Shown in pieces: positions 45,809 to 54,493 of a DNA stretch of 64,000 nucleotides. The position numbers were made by a program, and so were the translations under genes. Numbering within the stretch: the first letter of the stretch is position 1; every line of letters starts with the position of its first letter. This DNA is from Akkermansia massiliensis (GTDB lineage: Bacteria > Verrucomicrobiota > Verrucomicrobiia > Verrucomicrobiales > Akkermansiaceae), in contig NZ_JAMGSI010000002.1 of assembly GCF_023516715.1 (NCBI RefSeq), positions 1-64,000 on the forward strand. Reading direction: 5' to 3'. The notes below the pieces were generated by a model that made no database searches, was not told the origin of the DNA, and worked only from the letters and a program-made list of their open reading frames with translations.

Positions 45809-46498
45809 ATGTTTTCACGCCTTTTTCTCGCTCTGGCCCTGCTGGCGGGCGGCACGGGACTGTCCCATGCCGTCCACGTCGTCATGTGCGGCGGTCCCGC
45901 CCTCAGACAATGGGAAGGACTGAGAATACAGCCTGACAGGCATGACAACTGGTGGGCCAACTTTGTAAGGGCCTCCACCATCCGCATCGCCCAGATCCAG
46001 CAGAAGGACCCCTCCGCCAGAATCACCTGGATCGTTTACCGTCCGGGCTATGCGACACGGGGCAGGGAGGACGGCAAGCCCTATACCCGCTGGATTGCCG
46101 ACCTGGCTTCCAAGTACAAGATCAAGCTCGTCTGGGTGGACAGCGCGGACCAGGCCATCCGGGCGCTGAATTCCTCCCCGCGCTTCCGCGGAGACTTCGT
46201 GGAATCCTTCTACTACTTCGGCCATTCCAACTGTTTTGCGTGGATGCTGGACTACGGCAACAACATCATGGCCGTCTCCACGGAATGGATTCACGAAACA
46301 GACCTGAACCGCATCCGCCGGGACATTTTCACCCCGCGGTCCGACTGCTGGAGCTTCGGCTGCTACACGGGGGCCAGCATGTCCGGCTGGTGGAAGCGCA
46401 TCGTGGGCGTTCCCCTCTGGGGCAACACGGAATCCACCCGCTACGGCCCTGTCTCCGACGGCAGGCTGCCGGAAGGCGTGGGCAAATGGGTTAAATAG
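45809..46498 (+). CDS. Exported protein with caspase/CHAT-like His-Cys arrangement
   Basis: The 229-residue protein has a signal peptide ending near residue 21 (TGLSHA). Its core alternates strands and helices: AVHVVMCGGP, ARITWIVYRP, KIKLVWVDS, VESFYYFGHSN and RSDCWSFGCYTG. His139 follows the strand in YYFGHSN and Cys185 lies in SFGCYTGAS, about 46 residues later. This spacing and the flanking small residues recall the catalytic pair of clan CD peptidases (caspase, CHAT, gingipain). The fold assignment is inference; other possibilities include an alpha/beta protein without protease activity. It stands alone between sdaA and asd, with its own promoter. Confidence 0.7.
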   Translation: MFSRLFLALALLAGGTGLSHAVHVVMCGGPALRQWEGLRIQPDRHDNWWANFVRASTIRIAQIQQKDPSARITWIVYRPGYATRGREDGKPYTRWIADLASKYKIKLVWVDSADQAIRALNSSPRFRGDFVESFYYFGHSNCFAWMLDYGNNIMAVSTEWIHETDLNRIRRDIFTPRSDCWSFGCYTGASMSGWWKRIVGVPLWGNTESTRYGPVSDGRLPEGVGKWVK

Positions 46499-46582
46499 GC
46501 ATGTAATAGTTAACAGTGAATAGTTAATATTGTTTATACCTTGCATATTGACCTGCGCTGTTCATCTGCTGCCGATCCCGTA

Positions 46583-46611
46583 TTGCCTTTCCGGGAAAAA
46601 ACCTTTATCAT
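46583..46611 (+). promoter_or_regulatory. Promoter of the asd-ispA-nadC-pdxH-yeaD operon
   Basis: TTGCCT (46583-46588) and TATCAT (46606-46611) are spaced by 17 bases, about 42 bases before the asd ATG. The preceding 100 bases are AT-rich and contain a direct repeat, AATAGTTAA, twice near 46506-46530. Confidence 0.5.
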
Positions 46612-46653
46612 CATACCCATGCGGACCGAATTCCGCCATTTTCTGACACAACC

Positions 46654-47664
46654 ATGAACCAAGCACCCCATGTTGCCATCGTCGGCGCCACCGGAGCGGT
46701 GGGCGTTGAGATCCTGTCCTGCCTGGAAACACGCAACTTTCCCGTAGGCTCCCTGAAGCTTCTGGCCTCCGCCCGGTCCGCCGGAAAACAGGTCGCCTTC
46801 CGGGGAGAAATGCTGACTGTGGAAGAATTGACGGAAAAATCCTTTGACGGCGTGGACATCGCCCTGTTCAGCGCAGGCGGCGGCATTTCCCTGAAGTTCG
46901 CCCCCATTGCCGCGGCCGCGGGCTGCGTGGTCATCGACAATTCCTCCGCCTTCCGCCAGGACCCGGACGTGCCCCTTGTGGTGCCGGAAATCAACCCGGA
47001 AGCGGCCCTCAACCACCCCCGCAACATCATCGCCAACCCGAACTGCACCACCATCATTACGCTGATGGCCCTCTTCCCCCTGCACCAGCGCTTCGGGCTG
47101 AAAACCGTCATCGCCTCCAGCTACCAGGCGGTTTCCGGAAGCGGGCAGCACGGCATTGCGGAACTGGAATCCCAGGTGCGCGCCGTGGTGGACGGCCATC
47201 CCGTGGTGAAAAACGTTTATCCGCACCAGATCGCCTTCAACCTTCTTCCCCAGATCGACTCCTTCACGGAAAGCGGCTACACGAAGGAAGAGCTTAAAAT
47301 GCTCAATGAAGGCCGCAAAATCCTTTCCCTTCCCGACCTCAAGGTGACGTGCACCTGCGTGCGCGTGCCCGTGTACCGCTCCCATTCCATTTCCGTGACT
47401 GCCCAGTTTGAGCAGCCTGTGGATGTGGAAACGGCTCGCCGCGCCTATGACGGAAAACCCGGCGTCGCCGTGATGGACAATCCCTCGGAAGGCGTGTGGC
47501 CCACCCCGCTGGACAGCACCAACGGGGACACCTGCTACGTGGGGCGCATGCGCATGGACATGGCGATCGACAATGCCCTGACCCTCTGGGTCGTGGGCGA
47601 CCAGGTCCGGAAAGGGGCAGCCCTGAACGCCGTACAGATTGCGGAACTTCTGGTCGGCCGCTGA
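46654..47664 (+). CDS. asd: Aspartate-semialdehyde dehydrogenase
   Basis: This 336-residue enzyme reduces aspartyl phosphate to the semialdehyde, on the way to lysine, diaminopimelate, threonine and methionine. The NADP site is VAIVGATGAVGVEIL (about residues 7-21), the active-site cysteine lies in NPNCTTI (about 128-134), and GSGQHGIAELESQ marks the substrate loop (about 165). VYRSHSIS near residue 245 contains the catalytic His. Length is typical. It is the first gene of a five-gene biosynthetic operon. Confidence 0.96.
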   Translation: MNQAPHVAIVGATGAVGVEILSCLETRNFPVGSLKLLASARSAGKQVAFRGEMLTVEELTEKSFDGVDIALFSAGGGISLKFAPIAAAAGCVVIDNSSAFRQDPDVPLVVPEINPEAALNHPRNIIANPNCTTIITLMALFPLHQRFGLKTVIASSYQAVSGSGQHGIAELESQVRAVVDGHPVVKNVYPHQIAFNLLPQIDSFTESGYTKEELKMLNEGRKILSLPDLKVTCTCVRVPVYRSHSISVTAQFEQPVDVETARRAYDGKPGVAVMDNPSEGVWPTPLDSTNGDTCYVGRMRMDMAIDNALTLWVVGDQVRKGAALNAVQIAELLVGR

Positions 47665-47701
47665 ACTATATCTACTATCCCCGCACCCATTCCTTAACGT
47701 C

Positions 47702-48598
<897 letters not shown>

Positions 48599-48613
48599 GC
48601 CGCATTTTCTTTC

Positions 48614-49477
48614 ATGCCCGCAGAAACCGTATCCGACAACGTGGAAACCCTGATCAATCTGGCGCTGGCCGAAGACTTCGGCCCCGGGGATGTGACTTCC
48701 ACATACTTCGTCCCGGAACACCTGACCGCCAGAGCCATTCTGACGCCCCGGAAAAAGGGCGTTCTTTCCGGCGTCAACGTGGCGGCGGAAGTCTTCCGCA
48801 AGGTGGACCCCTCCCTGAAGGTGGAAGTCTACCTGCATGACGGGGAGGCCGTGGCGCCCGGCGCCGTGGTGATGCTCATTGAAGGCTCCGCCCGCTCCAT
48901 CCTGGGAGCGGAACGCACTGCGCTCAACTTCATCCAGCGCCTTTCCGGCGTAGCCACGCTCACCAGGAAATACGTGAAGGCCGTTTCCCACACCAGCGCC
49001 CGCATCCTGGACACCCGCAAGACCACTCCCGGCTACCGCCTGCTGGAAAAGGCAGCCGTGGCCCACGGCGGAGGCACCAACCACCGCATGGGCCTTTATG
49101 ACCGCGCCATGGTGAAGGACAACCACCTGATGACGGACGGCAACACGGAACACCTCCAGCAGTGCATCAACAGGCTGCGCGCGGAAAAGCCCGGCGTGGA
49201 AATCCAGCTGGAAGCGGACACTCTGGAACAGGTGGAAGCCTTCCTCAAGCTGGAAGGAGTGGACCACATTCTTCTGGACAACATGACGCCGGAGATGCTG
49301 AAGCAGGCCGTCGCCATGCGCGGCGACCGCGCCACACCCCTGATAGAAGCCAGCGGGGGCGTCAACCTGGACACGGTGGCCGCCATTGCGGAATCCGGCG
49401 TGGACTTCGTTTCCGTGGGCTACGTCACCCACTCCGCCCCCTCCCTGGACCTGGGGCTGGATTTCAGCGTGGAATAA
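48614..49477 (+). CDS. nadC: Nicotinate-nucleotide pyrophosphorylase (quinolinate type)
   Basis: This 287-residue enzyme makes nicotinate mononucleotide from quinolinate and PRPP in NAD synthesis. Family marks are AEDFGPGDVTS (about residues 15-25), ERTALNFIQRLSGVAT (about 100-115), LDTRKTTPGYRLLEK (about 135-149), HRMGLYDRAMVKDNHL (about 158-173) and LEASGGVNLDTVA near the end. Length is normal. It starts 15 bases after ispA. nadA and nadB are not in the window. Confidence 0.96.
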   Translation: MPAETVSDNVETLINLALAEDFGPGDVTSTYFVPEHLTARAILTPRKKGVLSGVNVAAEVFRKVDPSLKVEVYLHDGEAVAPGAVVMLIEGSARSILGAERTALNFIQRLSGVATLTRKYVKAVSHTSARILDTRKTTPGYRLLEKAAVAHGGGTNHRMGLYDRAMVKDNHLMTDGNTEHLQQCINRLRAEKPGVEIQLEADTLEQVEAFLKLEGVDHILLDNMTPEMLKQAVAMRGDRATPLIEASGGVNLDTVAAIAESGVDFVSVGYVTHSAPSLDLGLDFSVE

Positions 49478-49497
49478 CACTTACCTTTCACCCTATC

Positions 49498-50136
49498 ATG
49501 GACCTGTCCAATTTCAGAGAAGAATACCTCAAGGGCCAGCTTCACAGAAAAGACCTGGCGGAAAACCCCTTTGAACAATTCCAGACCTGGTTTGAACAGG
49601 CCCTGAAAGCGGACATTCCGGAACCCAACGCCTTTTCCCTGGCTACGGTGAACGCCCACGGCAGGCCCTCCCTGCGTACGGTGCTGCTCAAATACTTTGA
49701 CCAGACAGGCTTCGTCTTTTTCACCAACTACGGCAGCCACAAGGCCCATGACATTGAAGAAAACCCGCAGGTCTGCATGATGCTGCCATGGGTGATGCTG
49801 GAACGCCAGGTCATCATTTACGGGAAGGCCGTCAAGGTTTCCCGCGCGGAATCCCTGAAATACTTCCTCACCCGTCCCAAGGAATCCCAGCTTGGCGCGT
49901 GGGTCTCTCAGCAAAGCTCCGTCATCTCCGGAAGAAAACTGCTGGAAATGAAGCTGATGGAGCTGAAAAACAAATTCTCCAAGGGAGAAATCCCCCTGCC
50001 CTCCTTCTGGGGCGGCTACCGGATCATTCCGGACACCTTTGAATTCTGGCAGGGCGGTCCCGGCCGCGTTCACGACCGTTTCATGTACAAGCTCCAGGAA
50101 AACGGTTCCTGGACGATCGAACGCCTCCAGCCATGA
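49498..50136 (+). CDS. pdxH: Pyridoxamine 5'-phosphate oxidase
   Basis: This 212-residue FMN enzyme makes pyridoxal phosphate. Signs are NAFSLATVNAHGRPSLRTVLLKYF in outline (about residues 40-63), FFTNYGSHKAHDIEENP (FMN-binding region, about 70-86), WVSQQSSVISGR (about 137-148) and WGGYRIIPDTFEFWQGGPGRVHDR near the C-terminus. The ATG at 49498 gives the standard length. The enzyme uses oxygen, which is notable in a lineage of gut anaerobes. It overlaps the next gene by four bases (ATGA). Confidence 0.95.
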   Translation: MDLSNFREEYLKGQLHRKDLAENPFEQFQTWFEQALKADIPEPNAFSLATVNAHGRPSLRTVLLKYFDQTGFVFFTNYGSHKAHDIEENPQVCMMLPWVMLERQVIIYGKAVKVSRAESLKYFLTRPKESQLGAWVSQQSSVISGRKLLEMKLMELKNKFSKGEIPLPSFWGGYRIIPDTFEFWQGGPGRVHDRFMYKLQENGSWTIERLQP

Positions 50137-50969
50137 TTACCCGGCGAGCAACAGACCAGGGAGTCACTTTCCTGGACGTGGAAACACCGCTCTGTACAGC
50201 CACCCTGTGCCTGCAAGGGGCGCACCTCACGTCATGGAAGCCGGAGGGGCAGGAAGAATGCCTCTTCCTTTCCCCCAATGCGGTCTTTGCGCCCGGCAAA
50301 GCCATCCGCGGCGGCATTCCCGTCTGCTGGCCCTGGTTCGGTCCGCGGAAGGGCGAACCGTCCCACGGCGTGGCGCGCACCTCGGAATGGCGCCTCCATC
50401 ACCAGGAGACGGACAAGCGGGGGAACGCCCTGCTTTCCCTGGCCTTCTATCCGGAAGACGAATCCTACCCCGCCGCCATCCTGCGCCTGGCGCTGGGCCG
50501 CACGCTGGCCATGAAGCTGGAAACCACCGCCCGCATGCAGCCCTGCAAGCTCACGGAAGCCTTTCACAACTACTTTGCCGTCGGCAACCTGACCAAATGC
50601 CGCGTACACGGGCTGGACGACGTACCGTTCCGGGAAGAAGCGGCCCAGCCCATGAAGCACGGAGAACGCCCGCTGGCCCCCCTGGGGTGCCTGGACCGCG
50701 TTTACGACTGCCCGGCCTGTTCCGGGAAAATCGTGCTGGAAGACTTCGTGCTGAACCGCGCCATCACCGTGGAGCGGGACCACGCCTCTTCCGTCATCAT
50801 CTGGAACCCGGGACAGCAGGGAGCCGGAAACATGGCGGATCTGGGCGCGGAATCCTGGAACAAATTCCTGTGCGTGGAAATGGGCAATGCCGATTCCCGT
50901 TGCATTCCCCTCGCCTCCGGACAATCCCACACCCTGTGCCAGAAAATCACGGTGGGACCGCTGGAATAG
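50133..50969 (+). CDS. D-hexose-6-phosphate mutarotase (YeaD-like)
   Basis: The 278-residue protein belongs to the aldose 1-epimerase superfamily, YeaD subgroup. Marks include LQGAHLTSWKPEGQEECLFLS (about residues 28-48), KAIRGGIPVCWPWFGPRKGEPSHGVART in outline (about 55-83) with the catalytic His in SHG, and LEDFVLNRAITVERDHASSVIIWNPG near residue 205-230. It should interconvert alpha and beta anomers of sugar phosphates. Translation is probably coupled to pdxH through the ATGA overlap. Confidence 0.88.
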   Translation: MITRRATDQGVTFLDVETPLCTATLCLQGAHLTSWKPEGQEECLFLSPNAVFAPGKAIRGGIPVCWPWFGPRKGEPSHGVARTSEWRLHHQETDKRGNALLSLAFYPEDESYPAAILRLALGRTLAMKLETTARMQPCKLTEAFHNYFAVGNLTKCRVHGLDDVPFREEAAQPMKHGERPLAPLGCLDRVYDCPACSGKIVLEDFVLNRAITVERDHASSVIIWNPGQQGAGNMADLGAESWNKFLCVEMGNADSRCIPLASGQSHTLCQKITVGPLE

Positions 50970-51252
50970 CAGGCATTCCCCCTCCCTTCCGCCTCCGGAT
51001 GAACGGACGGCTGGCAGGAAACCCCATGCGCGGGGAATGACCTCCCAGGCCGTTCCGTACCGCTTCCGGACAGGGGAGCATGAAGAACGGCAGCCTTTCC
51101 GTCCTCCCCTTCAAAAGGTGAAATTGGACTCCCCCGGAACTTTTGTTCCCTGAATCATCCCTCCGTGGAGCTCTCCGGCAGGATTCGGCTTGCAAAAACC
51201 CCCCTTTTAAGGTTTGGTAGATTCCGAGCCTTTTGGCGCGTTCCCTACCAAG

Positions 51253-53364
51253 ATGCATACAAACCCACCTTCCGATGTTGGCAACGCCGCAACCTTCATT
51301 GCGGAAATTTACGGTCAGGATGTCTTCAACATGGAGACCATGCGCAACTACCTGCCCCGTCCCGTCTACAAGAAACTGCTGGCTACCATCCGCAAGGACG
51401 AAAAGCTGGACCCGGACATTGCCAATGAAGTGGCCCAGGCCATGATGACGTGGGCTCTGGAAAAGGGCGCCAGCCATTACACCCACTGGTTCCAGCCCCT
51501 CAACGGAAGCACGGCGGAAAAGCATGACTCCTTCGTGGACGTGGACCCGGAAGGAAACCTGGAACTCAAATTCTCAGGAAAGAGCCTGGTTCAGGGCGAG
51601 CCGGACGCCTCCAGCTTCCCCTCCGGCGGCCTCCGCGCCACCTTTGAAGCCCGCGGCTACACTGCCTGGGATCCCACCAGCCCCGCCTTCATCAAGCGGA
51701 CGGAAAACGGCGCAACCCTCTGCATCCCCACCGCCTTCTGCTCCTATAAGGGACAGGCGCTGGACAAAAAGACTCCCCTTCTCCGCTCCATGACCGCCGT
51801 CACCCGCCAGGCCAGGCGCCTGCTGTCCTGCTTCGGCGGCCCGTCCAACATCCACGTCAGCGCCGATCTGGGCGCGGAGCAGGAATACTTCCTGGTGGAC
51901 AAGCAGCTTTACGCCCTGCGCCCGGACCTGATGATGTGCGGCCGCACCCTCTTCGGCAACGTCCCCCCCAAGCACCAGCAGATGGAAGACCACTACTTCG
52001 GCTCCATCAAGGACCGCGTGCTGGAATTCATGGTGGACGTGGACGAAGCCCTCTGGAAACTTGGCATTCCGGCCAAAACGCGCCACAATGAAGTTGCGCC
52101 CGGCCAGTTTGAAATTGCGCCCATCTTTGAAAGCCAGAACCTGGCCGTGGACCACAACATGCTGGTCATGGAAGTGCTCCGCAAGACCGCCAACAAGCAT
52201 GACATGGTCTGCCTGCTGCATGAAAAGCCCTTCTCCGGCATGAACGGCTCCGGCAAGCACAACAACTGGTCCCTCTCCGCGCCCGGTTACGGCAGCCTGC
52301 TCAACCCGGGTTCCAGCCCGCAGGAAAACGCCATCTTCCTCACCCTGCTCTGCGCCACGATCAAGGCCGTGGACGAACACGCGGACCTGCTGCGCGCCTC
52401 CGTCGCCAAATCCGGAAACGAACACCGCCTGGGTGCCCATGAAGCGCCTCCGGCCATCATCTCCATCTTTCTGGGGGATCTGCTGGATGAAATCATTGAG
52501 CAGATTGAAAAGGGCGGCACCAAAAAGGCGTGCACCCAGAAAACCATCAACATCGGCGTGGATACCCTGCCGATGTTCCCCCTGGACGCCTCCGACAGGA
52601 ACCGCACCAGCCCCTTCGCCTTCACGGGCAATAAATTCGAATTCCGCGCCGTAGGCTCCTCCCAGACCTGCGCCTGGCCCATGACGGTGCTCAACACCAT
52701 CGTGGCGGAAAGCCTGGATGAAATCTGCACCATCCTGGAACCCGTCAAGGACAAGCCGGAGGAATTCCATGCCACGCTGAACAAGCTGCTTCAGAACATC
52801 ATCAAGAAGCACAAGCGCATCCTTTTCAGCGGAGACGGCTACGGGGAAGCCTGGATTGAAGAAGCGGAACGCCGCAAACTGCCCAACGTTCCCGGCACCA
52901 TTGAAGCCCTGGCCGCGCTGGAAACGCCCAAGGCCAAGACCCTCTTTGAAAAATACAAGGTGGTCAGCCCCGTGGAGCTCCACGCCCGCCATGAAATCCA
53001 GACGGAAATATTCCACAAGGAAATCAGCATTGAAGCGGAAACCGCCCTTCTGATGGTGGAAACCCTCTACATCCCCGCCGTGACGGAACAGCTCACGCAG
53101 CTCACCACCGCCATAGCCCAGATGAAAGCCGCCGGAATCAAGGCGGGCATGAAAGCCACCGCGGACCGCGCCAACCAGATCGGCACGCTGCTGGACCTTC
53201 TCCCCACCCAGGTGCAGGAACTCCGCCGCGCCGTGGACAAAGCCGAGACGAAGGTCATCCAGACGGGCATGGACAATCTGAGAAGCACCATCGACATGCT
53301 GGAAAGCCTGACGGACGCAGACCTGTGGCCCGTTCCCACCTATGCGGAACTGCTCTTTCTGTAA
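51253..53364 (+). CDS. glnN: Glutamine synthetase type III
   Basis: The 703-residue enzyme joins glutamate and ammonia. Its size and motifs are those of the GSIII family: EKHDSFVD, ARRLLSCFGGPSN, GAEQEYFLVD (about residues 206-215), KTRHNEVAPGQFEIAPIFE (about 270-288), KPFSGMNGSGKHNNWSL (about 325-341), HRLGAHEAPPAII and NRTSPFAFTGNKFEFRAVGS (about 451-470). The start at 51253 is preferred over a TTG at 51214, since GSIII N-termini are short before the first helix. The 283 bases upstream show a small stem (GGAAC-tttt-GTTCC near 51136) but no clear NtrC site. Monocistronic. Confidence 0.95.
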   Translation: MHTNPPSDVGNAATFIAEIYGQDVFNMETMRNYLPRPVYKKLLATIRKDEKLDPDIANEVAQAMMTWALEKGASHYTHWFQPLNGSTAEKHDSFVDVDPEGNLELKFSGKSLVQGEPDASSFPSGGLRATFEARGYTAWDPTSPAFIKRTENGATLCIPTAFCSYKGQALDKKTPLLRSMTAVTRQARRLLSCFGGPSNIHVSADLGAEQEYFLVDKQLYALRPDLMMCGRTLFGNVPPKHQQMEDHYFGSIKDRVLEFMVDVDEALWKLGIPAKTRHNEVAPGQFEIAPIFESQNLAVDHNMLVMEVLRKTANKHDMVCLLHEKPFSGMNGSGKHNNWSLSAPGYGSLLNPGSSPQENAIFLTLLCATIKAVDEHADLLRASVAKSGNEHRLGAHEAPPAIISIFLGDLLDEIIEQIEKGGTKKACTQKTINIGVDTLPMFPLDASDRNRTSPFAFTGNKFEFRAVGSSQTCAWPMTVLNTIVAESLDEICTILEPVKDKPEEFHATLNKLLQNIIKKHKRILFSGDGYGEAWIEEAERRKLPNVPGTIEALAALETPKAKTLFEKYKVVSPVELHARHEIQTEIFHKEISIEAETALLMVETLYIPAVTEQLTQLTTAIAQMKAAGIKAGMKATADRANQIGTLLDLLPTQVQELRRAVDKAETKVIQTGMDNLRSTIDMLESLTDADLWPVPTYAELLFL

Positions 53365-53469
53365 AACAAAGGGCTCCCTCCGGAACAGAAAATAACTGGC
53401 TATCAACCATAAACATCACTTATTCCAGTACCTTCCCCAAGAAAAAGGGCAAATTAATCGCCTGACGGA

Positions 53470-53497
53470 TTGACAAAACAGCCAAAATAGTTATCCT
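53470..53497 (+). promoter_or_regulatory. Promoter of rpmH-rnpA
   Basis: TTGACA (53470-53475) and TATCCT (53492-53497) are spaced by 16 bases. The leader of about 70 bases carries a seven-base-pair stem, CCGTCCG (53500-53506) with CGGACGG (53528-53534). Confidence 0.65.
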
Positions 53498-53499
53498 TT

Positions 53500-53534
53500 C
53501 CGTCCGGTTGTGCATAGGCCGCTTAGACGGACGG
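53500..53534 (+). promoter_or_regulatory. Stem-loop in the rpmH leader
   Basis: CCGTCCG (53500-53506) and CGGACGG (53528-53534) form a perfect seven-base-pair stem with a 21-base loop, ending 40 bases before the rpmH ATG. It could be a ribosomal-protein binding site or an attenuator. Neither is proven, and no T-run follows. Confidence 0.45.
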
Positions 53535-53574
53535 CACTGAATCTAGTAATTCACAAGAAGCATCTTTCAACATC

Positions 53575-53760
53575 ATGAGCAAGAGGACTTATCAACCATC
53601 CAAGCGTTGCCGCAAGCGTCAGTTCGGATTCCGTGCACGCATGGCTACCAAGAACGGAGCAGACATCATTCGCCGCCGCCGCGCCAAAGGCCGCAAGCGC
53701 CTGCTTCCCAAGGGAGCCGAAATCCAGTACAAGCGCCATACCATCCAGCACGGCCGTTAA
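53575..53760 (+). CDS. rpmH: Ribosomal protein L34 with C-terminal extension
   Basis: The product is 61 residues against 44-46 in most bacteria. The N-terminal part is a clear L34 ([20 protein letters not shown], then [21 protein letters not shown]). The last about 15 residues ([15 protein letters not shown]) are an added basic tail. The gene heads the usual rpmH-rnpA-yidD-yidC order. dnaA is not adjacent and no DnaA-box cluster is visible here. Confidence 0.95.
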   Translation: MSKRTYQPSKRCRKRQFGFRARMATKNGADIIRRRRAKGRKRLLPKGAEIQYKRHTIQHGR

Positions 53761-53822
53761 TTCAGCCGCCAGGACTTGGTTAACGCCTCCTTGGAACTTT
53801 TTCACGGGCCGACCCGCGGGAG

Positions 53823-54194
53823 ATGCGTCTTACTCGTCAACAAAGCATGACCAGGGCATTCCAATTTGCCCGGGTGCGCAACGAGGGACCATCCGTAGCA
53901 GGTCGGCTTATTGTTTTAAGTGCAGCCCCGCTGGAACATCCGGAGGAACCCTCCAAATTCGGCATCATCTGCACGAAAAAAATCGGCTGCGCCGTCGTCC
54001 GCAACAAGCTGCGGAGACGCGTACGGGAAATCCTGAGGGCGCACGGAGCCCCCTTTGAACACGGCGTGCACCTGGTGTGCGTCCTCCGCTGGCGGGCCGT
54101 GGAAGCCAGCTATGCAGACCTGGAGCGGGACTGGCAGAAAGCCGCCCGCAAGCTCAAACTTCAACTTCTTTCCCGGGAACAAGACAAAGCATGA
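53823..54194 (+). CDS. rnpA: Ribonuclease P protein component
   Basis: This 123-residue protein assists RNase P RNA in tRNA 5' maturation. The diagnostic arginine-rich segment is [15 protein letters not shown] (about residues 58-72), preceded by [13 protein letters not shown], the family's central strand. The start at 53823 gives the usual N-terminal [18 protein letters not shown] pattern. Its stop codon overlaps the ATG of yidD (ATGATG at 54191). Confidence 0.92.
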   Translation: MRLTRQQSMTRAFQFARVRNEGPSVAGRLIVLSAAPLEHPEEPSKFGIICTKKIGCAVVRNKLRRRVREILRAHGAPFEHGVHLVCVLRWRAVEASYADLERDWQKAARKLKLQLLSREQDKA

Positions 54195-54439
54195 TGAAAT
54201 GGCTGCTCATTGCCCTGGTACGGGGCTACCAAACCTTCATCAGCGCCCCCCTGCATGCGCTGGGGGGCCCCGGCAGCGGCTGCCGCTATACTCCCTCCTG
54301 TTCCCAGTACTTCATCCAGGCCGTCCGGGTCCATGGAGCCTGGCGCGGCTTTCTTCTTGGCTCATGGCGCATTTTAAGATGCAACCCGTGGGGCGGTTCA
54401 GGGTATGATCCCGTGCCTCCGGCCCGCACGCCGCATTAA
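54191..54439 (+). CDS. yidD: Membrane protein insertion efficiency factor YidD
   Basis: The 82-residue protein matches Yid[33 protein letters not shown] and [20 protein letters not shown] follow in the usual order, with the conserved cysteines. It is a small amphipathic membrane-associated protein that helps YidC-dependent insertion. ATGs at 54191 and 54194 are both possible; the first overlaps the rnpA stop. It precedes yidC by 54 bases. Confidence 0.93.
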   Translation: MMKWLLIALVRGYQTFISAPLHALGGPGSGCRYTPSCSQYFIQAVRVHGAWRGFLLGSWRILRCNPWGGSGYDPVPPARTPH

Positions 54440-54493
54440 ATTACCTTTCTCTCCCCTCCCTCCCAACCAACTTCAATCAAGCTATATCACATT

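Noticed and set aside
53400-53575. Replication origin near rpmH
   Set aside because: No DnaA-box cluster or dnaA gene is visible despite the rpmH-rnpA-yidC order.
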